Below, one piece after another: positions 32,994 to 41,805 of a stretch of 64,000 bases of DNA (positions are counted from its first letter, which is position 1; each line of letters opens with the position of its first letter). The notes below the pieces were generated by a model that made no database searches, was not told the DNA's origin, and was given only the letters and a program-made list of their open reading frames with translations. Source of the DNA: M3007 sp031425155 (lineage in GTDB: Bacteria > Bacteroidota > Bacteroidia > Chitinophagales > Saprospiraceae); contig JANPIV010000067.1 of assembly GCA_031425155.1 (NCBI GenBank), positions 1-64,000 of the forward strand, given 5' to 3'. The translations under genes and the position numbers were made by a program.

Positions 32994-35900
32994 TCAAATT
33001 TTCACCACCCGCATCCGGCCCACCACTCCCCCGGCACGATACAAAACCAACTGATATATCCCCGGCGTCAAGCCCGGCAGATTCAATTTTACTGCATTTT
33101 CACCCGTTTGCACCGCGAATTGACCACGTTGTACCGGACTGGCCAGCACATCAAACAACTGGAAATCCAAATTCGCAGCCGTCGGACTATGGACCTGCAA
33201 TTGCAGTATTTTATCAAAAGGATTGGGAAATGCCGACACAGCAAAACGTTCGTTTGGCTCCGGCGAGGTACCCACTGTTGGTTTTAAAGCCGCCCCGAAT
33301 TCGGAGAAATTATCAAACACTGCTTCCAGGTAAAACAGCCCGTTCTCCCCCACCAGAATGGCCTGCGCAGTATTCACCGCTAATCCGCCAGTCAGAGTGT
33401 TATTGGTCGGGTCGCAGTCTTCCTGCGCGCCATCGTAGTGCGTCAGGCCCAGTTGTACGGGCGTTGTGGACGAGGCGGGCGGCGCGAGATTGAAGGCCGC
33501 AAGATCGGCAGCCGTAAAAAACAGGCGAAGCGTGACCGGACTTTGTGGCGCGAATTCCGTTTCAAAATTGAAATAACGCGGCAATAGTTTCTGTCCGCCG
33601 GGTAAAACGGGCGTTTCCGACAAAATCTCGCTCGAAACCGCAATAGCACCCAGATCATCCACTGTGCGGATGGCCCCGAGCAAGGCTCCCGTGGCGTGGC
33701 TGCCGTCATTGGTGTACAGGTTGCGCCAGGCACCCGTCGTCTCGAAACTGGCCGCAGGCTGCGGAAAAGTCTGGCAAACGCCGGTCGTCAGCCACACATC
33801 CGGTTCATCACGAATCGTCAGGCAAAACCGTCCGCTCGAGCCATTCACGCCATCCACCAGTATATAGTAGGTCTGCCCCGGTATTAGTCCGGTGTAGATC
33901 AGCACGGCATCCGCCGGATTGGGGCCGACGTTGTCTTCGCCCGTGGCCAGCAGCGCAAACGGAGTAAACGAACCACCCGACAGCGTATCAAAAACCAGTA
34001 AGGCCACTTGCGGATCGAAGGGCTGACTGGTATGGCTGGCCGCCGTAATCTGCACCGTACCACCGGGTGGCGCGACGAACGCAAACCAGACGCTGTGCTC
34101 CGTGGCATCGTACCAGTTGCCGGGCGGCTGCGAAGGGTCAGGATCGTTGTTGGCGGTCGCGTTTTGATTGGAAAACACGCGGCAAGTGTCGCCGACGGCA
34201 ATAACATAAGCCGGGTTTGGGTTGCCCAAAAGTATAGTGGGATTATCATTACCTGCCTGGCAATTCAGTCTCATTTGATAAGTACCTTCTATAAAACTCG
34301 ACTGGTCGGCCACGATATAATACGTTTGCCCGGCCTCTAAATAACCCAGGTTATATTCGCCTTCTCCGCCGGAGCCAATACAGGTAATTGTACTGGTGGG
34401 ACTGTCACAATTATCCAGAAAACCAAGATGAATAACCGAACTTATATGCGGCGTACTGGTAATTTGCAGCACGTATGTATTCGTAAATTCAGGAGTAATT
34501 TTAAAAAAAGCCTCATCGCCAAAAGTAAACGAGCCACAAGGTTGAAAATTAAAAGAACCAACATTTGGAGTCACTTCCAGCGACAAGTTAGCCCCACAAG
34601 CCAGCGTGGGCATATTGGCACAATCTACTAGTAAAGTTACTGAAAAAGCAGGCGACCAACCACTGTCCTGCGTGTCGCCACACTGGTTTCTGACCCGGAA
34701 TTGATAGGTCAAGGTGGGGTCTAATCCATCTATTACGATGCTGTTTGTATCAGAATAATAATTAGGCAATCCGCTAAATGCCGTACCAACCGGCACGACC
34801 TCTATATCTACCTGATCGGCAGTGTAAGTTTCCGTCCAACTCAATACTGCCTGGCCATTATTATACAAAAAGCCTTTTCCTGCCTGCGGGGCAATACAGG
34901 GACAAAACGTTTCAATAATGGGCGCCAGCGGCACACTACTCTGCGTATTAAATTGTAGCAAAAAATTACCATAGCCTAAATTATTTAATTGCAGCAGTGT
35001 ATCGCCAGTAAAGGTGCCGCAGGTGGTCCAGTCGGCAGCCGCACAATTAGACCCAAGATTTCCGCTTAAAGCATAATGCACAGTGCTATTATTAGTCAAA
35101 TCCAGCCGCAGTTGAAAATCGCCGCCCGGCTGCGCTACCAAACGGAAGATGCGTTGTTGCCCAAATTCTGTCTTGCCATTACAAACATTATAGTAAAAAT
35201 ACTGATCGGGCGCACCGACCGAACTGACCAAAGTATCGTGGCAGGGCAGTATTTCAGAACCCCCACAAAGCGGCAGCCGGAAGCGCGAATAAGGTGTCCA
35301 GGCACTCGTGTCGCCATTGTTGCAAATAGCACGTACGCGCCAGGCATGAATATCACTGCTATTAATGGTAAACCATTCCCGCAGATTGTAACCGCCGCCA
35401 TACACCCAGGATACCCCTGAGTGCAGTTGTTCGCTGCCATCCGGATAACGCAGCGCGACCTGATAGGTCCACGGGCCGTTGCCACCGTCCCATTTTGGCA
35501 CCACCCAGGTGCCATTGTAGAGGATCTCCGTTTGTGGATCGCGGGGGGCCACACAGGGCGTGCAGTGCAGACTTAAGCGCAAAGAATCCACACCGTAAGT
35601 TTCCCGCCTTTTGCAAAGTAAATAATAGGTCGTGCCGGGCGTCAGGTTAGGCAGGGTAATCAACACCGAATCGCTGCTGCCGACGCATTGCCAGCCCGTC
35701 GTTTCCGCGCAAGGGCCGCTGGCCGCATTTTTCAGATAAAAGCCCGAATAGGCGCCCAGCCCCGGCAGGAAAATATATTGCGTCATGGTGCTGGCCGTGA
35801 ATTGTACAATTTGTTCCCGACCCGTTATATGTTGTGAGCAATCGGGCAAATCCATCCAGTAGCCTTCGCCCTCCGGGAAATACAACTTAATTTCGTCTTC

Positions 35901-38183
35901 ACAGGTCAGTAGCGGATAAGCAGTACAATCCGGCAGCGTGAAAAAGTTTTTTGTCTCCGACCAACTACTTTGGCCCAGCGTCCCGCAGTTGCCCTGCACA
36001 CGCCAGTGATAGGCAGTGGTGGCCAACAGATTGGATATCACCAGATTATTTTGATTACTGAAATAATTCGCCACGCCGGTAAAAGCGGCACCAAGGGGCT
36101 GAATCTCGATCTCCCAACTGACCTGATTGGGCTGCGCCGTCCAGTTCAGTTGCACCGAAGTAGCGGTCAGATTACTATTGAACAGATCGGTCGGGCCCAG
36201 GCAGGCAATGGGACAAACAATGCTAAAATAAGCCTGCAAGTTCGGGAAGACGACCGCACTGGGAAAGTCCACGGCGATCAGATATGGCTGCCCGCCGGTC
36301 AGTTGGCCCATCGGCCAGGTGTTCGAGCCCTGCCCCAGACAGGTCCAGCCGGTGTTGGACGCACAATCGCCGGTCAGTGCTTTAAAAGAAAATCCAACAT
36401 ATTGAGTTTGAAAAGATTGGAATAAATAGTCACCAGAGTAAGGCGGCGTAAAACGGAAGAAGCGCTCGGTGCCTTCGCTCGAACCGGGACAAGTATTGAG
36501 TTGGCTAAAACTGGGAAACGTCATTGCGCCGACTGCGTACGCACAAGTCACTTCCACCGCATTGGCGCAGTCCATCGGCGTGTGAAAATTATAGATGTTC
36601 GACCATTCGCCCGTGCCTTCGCCCGCACAAATGCTGCGTACGCGCCAGTTATAAAGCGTATCGAGCAGCAGTTGCGTCACCGTGAAAGAGTCGCCGGTGC
36701 CACTATACTGCGGCGTTCCGGTGAAGGGCACACCCGCCAGCTGCACTTCCATTTCCCAAGTTTCGGTCGCGCCATTATTTTCCCAATACAAAGTAGCTGC
36801 ATCAGCCGCCACCACCGTCGAATGCAGGTTGCCCGGCGCGGGACAGACGGAAGGACAGACCCAGCGCAGCGTCCCAGTGAGCGCACTTGTGTCGGCTTTA
36901 TTGGCGTAGAGATAATAGGTTTTGCCCGCTTCCACATAACCCAGGTACAGCGTATCCATCATACCAGACCGGCAACAGAGATAAGTCGGCCAGGAAGTTA
37001 CTTGCCAAGCCCGGCTAAAACAATCGCCCAGTGCCGAATCACGTAGGGCCACGGTCATTGTGTTGGAAGGGTCCTCCGGGAGATTGGAAATAAAAAGGAA
37101 ATCGTGGGAACGCTCCGGGCGATAGCGCAGCATTTTCTGCCGGCCTAAGCCTGCCGCGAAGCCGCCATACACCGAATCACATTTCAGCCAGGGAATACTG
37201 TCGCAGTTATAAGGCGTGGTGAAGCCCGGCCCGTTCACCCAGGTACTGACGTTGCCGCCACAATTAGTGCGTCCGCGCCAGCGATAACTGGTGCCCGGCG
37301 TCAGGTTTTGGAAGGTCAGAAAACCCGAAACATCGGTATAATCCGGTATGCCGGTGAAAGTATCTGTTTCAGCCACCAACTCCAGATCCACGTGGAAGGC
37401 CGTGCTGTACACCCGCGCAGAATCCGGTTTGATCGTATCAATCATTAGTTGCGGCGGATAACAGGGGCCATAACGGAGCCTGACTTTGCGCGTCGCCGGT
37501 ACGCCCTGCGCAGCGGAGAACACAAAAGTGAGGCGATCACCCGCGTTGATGGCCGGCAAATAAGCATCAAGACCCGCCTCGCCGGTGGGGCTCAGGCAAT
37601 TGGTCGAACCCCGGCAAAAGTTCGTTTCCTGGTATGACACTCCCATGCGCACATTACCACCACTCGCATCCTCTACCGAAAGGACATAGTCGCCCGTGAA
37701 AGGGGCCACATAGCTATACACATAGCCGGTACCGCCAGTCGGTGATCCGCAATTGGAATAGCCAATATTTGGATTGATGGCCGTCGGGAACGTGAGGGTA
37801 ATTTCTGTATTAAACGGCATAGCCACCGTCGGCGGACAGAGCAGCGCAGGCGTGGTGAAGGAGTACACCGGCGTCCAGTCGCTGAGTCCGCCGCTGGTGC
37901 AGTAAGCCTGGGCGCGCCAGTAATAAGTCGTATTGGGGGTTAAAAACTGAAAATACACCTTGTTATCAAAGATCGCCATCGTCATCGCGCTATCAAACGG
38001 CTGGCCCTCTCTGACCAATTCCGCCAGCCCGCCGGTCGCCCCGGACAGCGTAAACGCGTAATTGGCTTCGGTAGGGAACAGGTAGATTTCCTGCACGACC
38101 ACCGGAGGCGGGCAGTTTTGGGCAAAAATGGCGGCGAGGGGCAGGCAGCAAAAGAGGAAGAACGTGAAAAGGGAACGGAGCAT
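32994..38183 (-). CDS. Giant T9SS adhesin-like protein with fibronectin type III domains
   Basis: The product is 1729 residues with a signal peptide (1-21). Repeated fibronectin type III-like segments contain the phrase (Y/H)xWR(V/A)(R/Q) plus WS/WT (for example YYWRAQAYCTSGGLSDWTP, YNWRVRSICAGEGTGEW, YHWRVQGNCGTLGQSSW), each paired with an intervening beta domain rich in C and T/G (for example YLGYVEAGKTYYL). The C-terminus has a calcium-type pre-peptidase-like block (about 1380-1500: WFAFVAPPGGTVQI, YYILVDGVNGSSG) and a T9SS sorting domain (about 1645-1729: AFPNPFDKILQLQVHS, LPGLTPGIYQLVLYRAG). It should be displayed outside the cell. It is a single gene; PorP/SprF partners are not adjacent. 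Confidence 0.9.
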   Translation of the reverse strand: MLRSLFTFFLFCCLPLAAIFAQNCPPPVVVQEIYLFPTEANYAFTLSGATGGLAELVREGQPFDSAMTMAIFDNKVYFQFLTPNTTYYWRAQAYCTSGGLSDWTPVYSFTTPALLCPPTVAMPFNTEITLTFPTAINPNIGYSNCGSPTGGTGYVYSYVAPFTGDYVLSVEDASGGNVRMGVSYQETNFCRGSTNCLSPTGEAGLDAYLPAINAGDRLTFVFSAAQGVPATRKVRLRYGPCYPPQLMIDTIKPDSARVYSTAFHVDLELVAETDTFTGIPDYTDVSGFLTFQNLTPGTSYRWRGRTNCGGNVSTWVNGPGFTTPYNCDSIPWLKCDSVYGGFAAGLGRQKMLRYRPERSHDFLFISNLPEDPSNTMTVALRDSALGDCFSRAWQVTSWPTYLCCRSGMMDTLYLGYVEAGKTYYLYANKADTSALTGTLRWVCPSVCPAPGNLHSTVVAADAATLYWENNGATETWEMEVQLAGVPFTGTPQYSGTGDSFTVTQLLLDTLYNWRVRSICAGEGTGEWSNIYNFHTPMDCANAVEVTCAYAVGAMTFPSFSQLNTCPGSSEGTERFFRFTPPYSGDYLFQSFQTQYVGFSFKALTGDCASNTGWTCLGQGSNTWPMGQLTGGQPYLIAVDFPSAVVFPNLQAYFSIVCPIACLGPTDLFNSNLTATSVQLNWTAQPNQVSWEIEIQPLGAAFTGVANYFSNQNNLVISNLLATTAYHWRVQGNCGTLGQSSWSETKNFFTLPDCTAYPLLTCEDEIKLYFPEGEGYWMDLPDCSQHITGREQIVQFTASTMTQYIFLPGLGAYSGFYLKNAASGPCAETTGWQCVGSSDSVLITLPNLTPGTTYYLLCKRRETYGVDSLRLSLHCTPCVAPRDPQTEILYNGTWVVPKWDGGNGPWTYQVALRYPDGSEQLHSGVSWVYGGGYNLREWFTINSSDIHAWRVRAICNNGDTSAWTPYSRFRLPLCGGSEILPCHDTLVSSVGAPDQYFYYNVCNGKTEFGQQRIFRLVAQPGGDFQLRLDLTNNSTVHYALSGNLGSNCAAADWTTCGTFTGDTLLQLNNLGYGNFLLQFNTQSSVPLAPIIETFCPCIAPQAGKGFLYNNGQAVLSWTETYTADQVDIEVVPVGTAFSGLPNYYSDTNSIVIDGLDPTLTYQFRVRNQCGDTQDSGWSPAFSVTLLVDCANMPTLACGANLSLEVTPNVGSFNFQPCGSFTFGDEAFFKITPEFTNTYVLQITSTPHISSVIHLGFLDNCDSPTSTITCIGSGGEGEYNLGYLEAGQTYYIVADQSSFIEGTYQMRLNCQAGNDNPTILLGNPNPAYVIAVGDTCRVFSNQNATANNDPDPSQPPGNWYDATEHSVWFAFVAPPGGTVQITAASHTSQPFDPQVALLVFDTLSGGSFTPFALLATGEDNVGPNPADAVLIYTGLIPGQTYYILVDGVNGSSGRFCLTIRDEPDVWLTTGVCQTFPQPAASFETTGAWRNLYTNDGSHATGALLGAIRTVDDLGAIAVSSEILSETPVLPGGQKLLPRYFNFETEFAPQSPVTLRLFFTAADLAAFNLAPPASSTTPVQLGLTHYDGAQEDCDPTNNTLTGGLAVNTAQAILVGENGLFYLEAVFDNFSEFGAALKPTVGTSPEPNERFAVSAFPNPFDKILQLQVHSPTAANLDFQLFDVLASPVQRGQFAVQTGENAVKLNLPGLTPGIYQLVLYRAGGVVGRMRVVKI

Positions 38184-38353
38184 AAATATCGGTCAGGATG
38201 AGAGCGTAAAGATGGAAAGGGATTGCAAAAAGTGGCCCAATTTTTTGCGGGGGGAGGTGGTTGAACCGGGATTGGCTTGATGTGACAAGGATTGGTAGGA
38301 TATTAGGCTGCCTGGCATCGTGGTCATCTTTATCAAATCCTGTTTATCCTGAT

Positions 38354-40666
38354 TTAGTCTTTTAGCCAGGCCCTTGCATTGGCTAGTTCCGGCATTGGAC
38401 CGAGTACTTTTTCCAATTTGTCCAACTCTTGCACCAATGGCAGCCGTGCTGTTATCCCTTCTGCTGCTATTTTTAAATAAATACTTTCCGCTTCTGGGTA
38501 TTTCCCTTGAAGCAATAGGGCATGAGCGAGATTATTTTGATACCATTCTCTATTGGGATACATTTCGATTACTTTTCGGGCATTAGATTCGGCTTCTTTG
38601 TATTGCTTGGCGAGCAGATAATACCATGTTAATTCATTATAGTCATCTGCTGCCTGAGAGGCCCAATCTATATTGAGTTCTCGCAATTGATACATACATT
38701 CTGCGCGTTCGCGCTGGATAGATAGCGCAGAGGTATAGTCTTTATAATTTATAAAAGAATCACGTAAACTAGCCATATTATTATAAACCAGATCCAAGTC
38801 AGGCCATAAGTGAATAAATCCTTCAGCAACTGCTCTTTTCTGTAGTATAATGCTCTTAATATACATCTCTTCTGCTTTTTCAAATTGCTGATTAGTTTGG
38901 TAAAAATAGCCCAAATTATTAAGAGTAATTGTCAAATCTGGCTCAAACTGCGCAGGATTGGACTGTACTAACCGTTCGCATATTTCCAGTGAGCGCAGGT
39001 ACATCTTTTCTGACTCCTCCAATTTTTGGATGGCTCGATAAAAAATACCCAAATTCATCACCGTTCTCGCCAAATGCGCTTCAAACTGCGCCGGGTTCGA
39101 CTTCGCCAACCGCTCATATATCTCCAGCGAGCGCTGGTACATCTTTTCCGACTCTGACATATTTTCAACAGTGGAGTAGAAATTGCCCAGATTCATCTCT
39201 GTTTTCGCCAAATCCGCTTCAAACTGCGCCGGATTCGACCTCGCCAAACGCTTATAAATTTCCAACGAGCGCAGGTACATCTTTTCTGATTCTTCCATCT
39301 TTTGAATATCAGCATAAAAACGGCCCAGATTCATCGCCGTACTCGCCAAATCTGCTTCAAATTCCACAGGGTCTGACTGTGCCAAACGATCATATATCTC
39401 CAGCGAACGCAGATAAAGCCTTTCTGATTCTTCCATTTTTTGAATATCAGCATAAAAAACACCTAGGTTCATCGCCGTTGTCGCCAAATCTGTTTCAAAT
39501 TCTACAGGGTCTGACTGTGCCAAACGATCATATATCTCCAGCGAACGCAGATAAAGTCTTTCCGATTCCCTCACATTTTGAATAGTTTTATAAAGAGTGC
39601 CTAAGTTCATCGTCGTCATCGCCAAATCCGCTTCAAACTGCGCAGGATTCGACTTCGCCAAACGATCATATATTTCCAGTGAGCGCAGGTACATCTTTTC
39701 TGATTCCCCCAGTTCTTGATTTAGATAGTAAAAACTGCCTAGATTCATCGTTGTTCTCGCTAAATCTGCTTCAAACTTTGCTGGGTTCGATTTCGCCAAA
39801 CGATCATATATCTCCAGAGAGCGCAGATGCATCTTTTTTGATGCCTCCATCTTTTGAACAAGTTGGTAAAAAATACCCAGCCTCATTGCTAATTTTGCTT
39901 CCTCACTTTCAGATTGCGTCAATTGTAAGGCTCTTTCCAGATAACCTATCCCTCTTTGGCTTTGGTTTTGATAATACAGTAATTCGGCAAATTCCCACAA
40001 ATTCTCCACCGTCTCCGCATACCGCCGCGACTGCTCAAAATAAATCACCGCAGAATCATAACGCAGTGAATCCCCATAATCCGTGGCCTTCAGCCACGCT
40101 TTCAGCGCAAACTCGTCGGCCTTGATACGTAGCAGGCTGTCGGTCATTTGCAACGTCTGCTGGGCGCGTTCTTTTTTGGCCAGCAGCGCATCGCCTTCCT
40201 GCTGCATTTCTTTGGCATTCAATATATTATCCGCCTCTCGTATTTTTCCTTCTTCAAACAACTGCTTGGCCAGTCGCAGCCGCTCACTATTGAGTGGAAT
40301 ATTGGCAAAGGTCTCTGCCAGTCGAAGCACATCCTCGCGGAAGCGGGCTTCGATCTTTTGTACCGAGTCGCGCTCGGCGTTCAGGGCGATGAGAGCGGTG
40401 CGGCAGTTGTCGCGGTATTTGGCGGGGAGGGCATCTTTTTCCATCTGTCCGCACTCCTCGGCTTTTTGGGTAATGGCGGCTTGCAGGCCATCAAGGCGTT
40501 TTTTGAGTTCGGCGTATTCGGGGCTTTTGCCGAAGATTTGGGTGGTGTTGATAGTATTGCCCGTGCCGGTGACGAGGAGGCCGACTTTGGCGTCGTCTTT
40601 TATGGTGACCTGAGCGGAGAGGAAAACCGTGGAGAGAAAGGCAAAGGCAAAGCAGAGTTTTTTCAT
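38354..40666 (-). CDS. Secreted TPR repeat protein with exact 138-bp tandem repeats
   Basis: The product is 770 residues. A signal peptide (1-18) is followed by the short segment TIKDDAKVGLLVTGTGNTIN (22-41), then a coiled-coil stretch (about 50-200) and TPR units (about 200-760). Seven central units of exactly 46 residues share RSLEIYDRLAKSNPAQFEAD and T/A-MNLG-FY. The segment at 22-47 matches the exported tail of the EAD11-like protein at 40963, which lies upstream on the same strand, so the two probably touch each other. TPR proteins bind peptides or proteins; the partner is unknown. Both are exported to the periplasm. Confidence 0.85.
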   Translation of the reverse strand: MKKLCFAFAFLSTVFLSAQVTIKDDAKVGLLVTGTGNTINTTQIFGKSPEYAELKKRLDGLQAAITQKAEECGQMEKDALPAKYRDNCRTALIALNAERDSVQKIEARFREDVLRLAETFANIPLNSERLRLAKQLFEEGKIREADNILNAKEMQQEGDALLAKKERAQQTLQMTDSLLRIKADEFALKAWLKATDYGDSLRYDSAVIYFEQSRRYAETVENLWEFAELLYYQNQSQRGIGYLERALQLTQSESEEAKLAMRLGIFYQLVQKMEASKKMHLRSLEIYDRLAKSNPAKFEADLARTTMNLGSFYYLNQELGESEKMYLRSLEIYDRLAKSNPAQFEADLAMTTMNLGTLYKTIQNVRESERLYLRSLEIYDRLAQSDPVEFETDLATTAMNLGVFYADIQKMEESERLYLRSLEIYDRLAQSDPVEFEADLASTAMNLGRFYADIQKMEESEKMYLRSLEIYKRLARSNPAQFEADLAKTEMNLGNFYSTVENMSESEKMYQRSLEIYERLAKSNPAQFEAHLARTVMNLGIFYRAIQKLEESEKMYLRSLEICERLVQSNPAQFEPDLTITLNNLGYFYQTNQQFEKAEEMYIKSIILQKRAVAEGFIHLWPDLDLVYNNMASLRDSFINYKDYTSALSIQRERAECMYQLRELNIDWASQAADDYNELTWYYLLAKQYKEAESNARKVIEMYPNREWYQNNLAHALLLQGKYPEAESIYLKIAAEGITARLPLVQELDKLEKVLGPMPELANARAWLKD
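38905..39870 (-). repeat. Seven-copy tandem repeat, 138-bp period, inside the TPR gene
   Basis: The anchor GCCAAACGAT (or its variants) recurs at 38967, 39105, 39243, 39381, 39519, 39657 and 39795, exactly 138 bp apart. Units at 39381 and 39519 are nearly identical in DNA, which implies recent copy or conversion. Span ends are approximate. Confidence 0.9.
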
Positions 40667-40765
40667 GGTGCTGGAATCTTGATAATCAAATGTTTAGGTT
40701 ATTTGATGCAGGACAGGGCAGTATGTATCTGGTAAAATGCACTCAGTAATATTTACCCCGGAAAC

Positions 40766-40863
40766 GTGTCATTCCGACGTAAGGAGGAATCCGGCCACGA
40801 GAAAAAGTGAGCATTCACCTTCGCCCCTGGGCAGATTCTTCACTTCGTTCTGAATGACATCAT
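40766..40863. repeat. GTCATTC-ended imperfect hairpin upstream of the TPR gene
   Basis: TGTCATTCCGACGTAAGG (from 40767) faces GTTCTGAATGACAT (ending 40860), with GGAATC against GATTC inside. It lies in the 296-bp gap between the EAD11-like and TPR genes and is one of several GTCAT-ended hairpins here. Confidence 0.6.
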
Positions 40864-40962
40864 CGGAAAGAATAATGGTCTGCTCATTTCATTTAAGCAA
40901 TTCAAACTTTAGATAATTCGGCTACACCTCTACATAATGCGATGATAAGAATGCGGACAAAA

Positions 40963-41550
40963 TTAAAAATCCTGCTTCACCTCAATTTTATTAGAATCGC
41001 TAGTGATAATAGTCCCGACTTTGGCTTTGTCTTTCACTTCAATATGGACATTATTTTTGCCAGTGGCGGGTTGTACCGCTGGCTGTCGCACGGCTGGATT
41101 AGCCACTACCATCGTGTCTTTTTTAACCGGCTCCACTACCGGCTTTTCCACGGGCGCAGGCTCCGGCTTCCGCCATAAGTCCCGCAAACTCCATCCTGAC
41201 AATTCGGCGATACCCGCCAAAACGCCGATGGTCGTCACTGCGATGGCGGTCCATTTTTTCCAATTAAACGAAGATGGAGGGAGAAGAGGACTGCTAGTAA
41301 TCGCCTCACTATCAACAATATCCGTTACGGCTGCCGCAATACGGTTCCATTGCAGGCGATAAGCTTCATCTGGCAGTATGCCGGTGAGGTGTTGATTTTT
41401 CAGCGTGGCAAACTGGCCGGAGAGATTCAAGACACGCTGGCGCAGGTCGCGGTCGTCGGTATGCGCGGTGAGGCGTACGAGGTGCGCGAGGGCGGTTTCG
41501 AGTTGGCCTTTGGCGAGGAGGGTTTTCAGGGCGGACGGGGAAGGAGTCAT
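40963..41550 (-). CDS. Second EAD11-like membrane protein with exported tail
   Basis: The product is 195 residues from the ATG at 41550 (MTPSPSALKTLLAKGQL). Residues 1-82 match the EAD11-like module of the 31912 protein (LLAKGQLETALAHLVRL, LNLSGQFATLKNQHLTGILP, WNRIAAAVTDIVD). A membrane helix at about 99-117 (KWTAIAVTTIGVLAGIAEL) leads to a Pro-rich linker and the tail EVKDKAKVGTIITSDSNKIE (171-190). That tail aligns with the start of the mature TPR protein (38354), sharing KD-AKVG, T, N-I and Q-F. A cytosolic dock with a periplasmic contact is inferred. The TPR gene follows 296 bp downstream. Confidence 0.68.
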   Translation of the reverse strand: MTPSPSALKTLLAKGQLETALAHLVRLTAHTDDRDLRQRVLNLSGQFATLKNQHLTGILPDEAYRLQWNRIAAAVTDIVDSEAITSSPLLPPSSFNWKKWTAIAVTTIGVLAGIAELSGWSLRDLWRKPEPAPVEKPVVEPVKKDTMVVANPAVRQPAVQPATGKNNVHIEVKDKAKVGTIITSDSNKIEVKQDF

Positions 41551-41631
41551 GCGCTTTTGGTTAAAAGGCGAAGATAGAGGTTGTCGCAAAATTTCTCGGT
41601 TTTGCAAGGCGGCTCTTCATGTCAAATATGA

Positions 41632-41785
41632 CAAATGTCCCTGTTTCGGAAGTCGAAACAGGGACATTTGCTATTACTCGCTCGCGCCGACGCTCCGCCT
41701 CGCGTGTATTATCCATTTGGCTCTGCCAAATACTAATGGGCAAAGCCCAGCAGATATCCACGCGAGGCAAAGCCTTCGCGCGAGC
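41632..41785. repeat. Perfect 17-bp hairpin and adjacent nested inverted repeats
   Basis: Arms 41632-41648 and 41654-41670 are exact complements around GAAGT. Next, GCTCGCGC (41680-41687) pairs with GCGCGAGC (41778-41785), and GCCTCGCGTG (41697-41706) with CACGCGAGGC (41759-41768), around an inner ATTTGGC/GCCAAAT hairpin. The set fills the gap between the 41806 gene end and the EAD11-like gene. Confidence 0.75.
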
Positions 41786-41805
41786 AAAATTTTTTAATAG
41801 AAAAA

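Noticed and set aside
38905..39870. CRISPR-like array
   Set aside because: The 138-bp units are in-frame TPR repeats with no spacer/repeat alternation and no cas genes.
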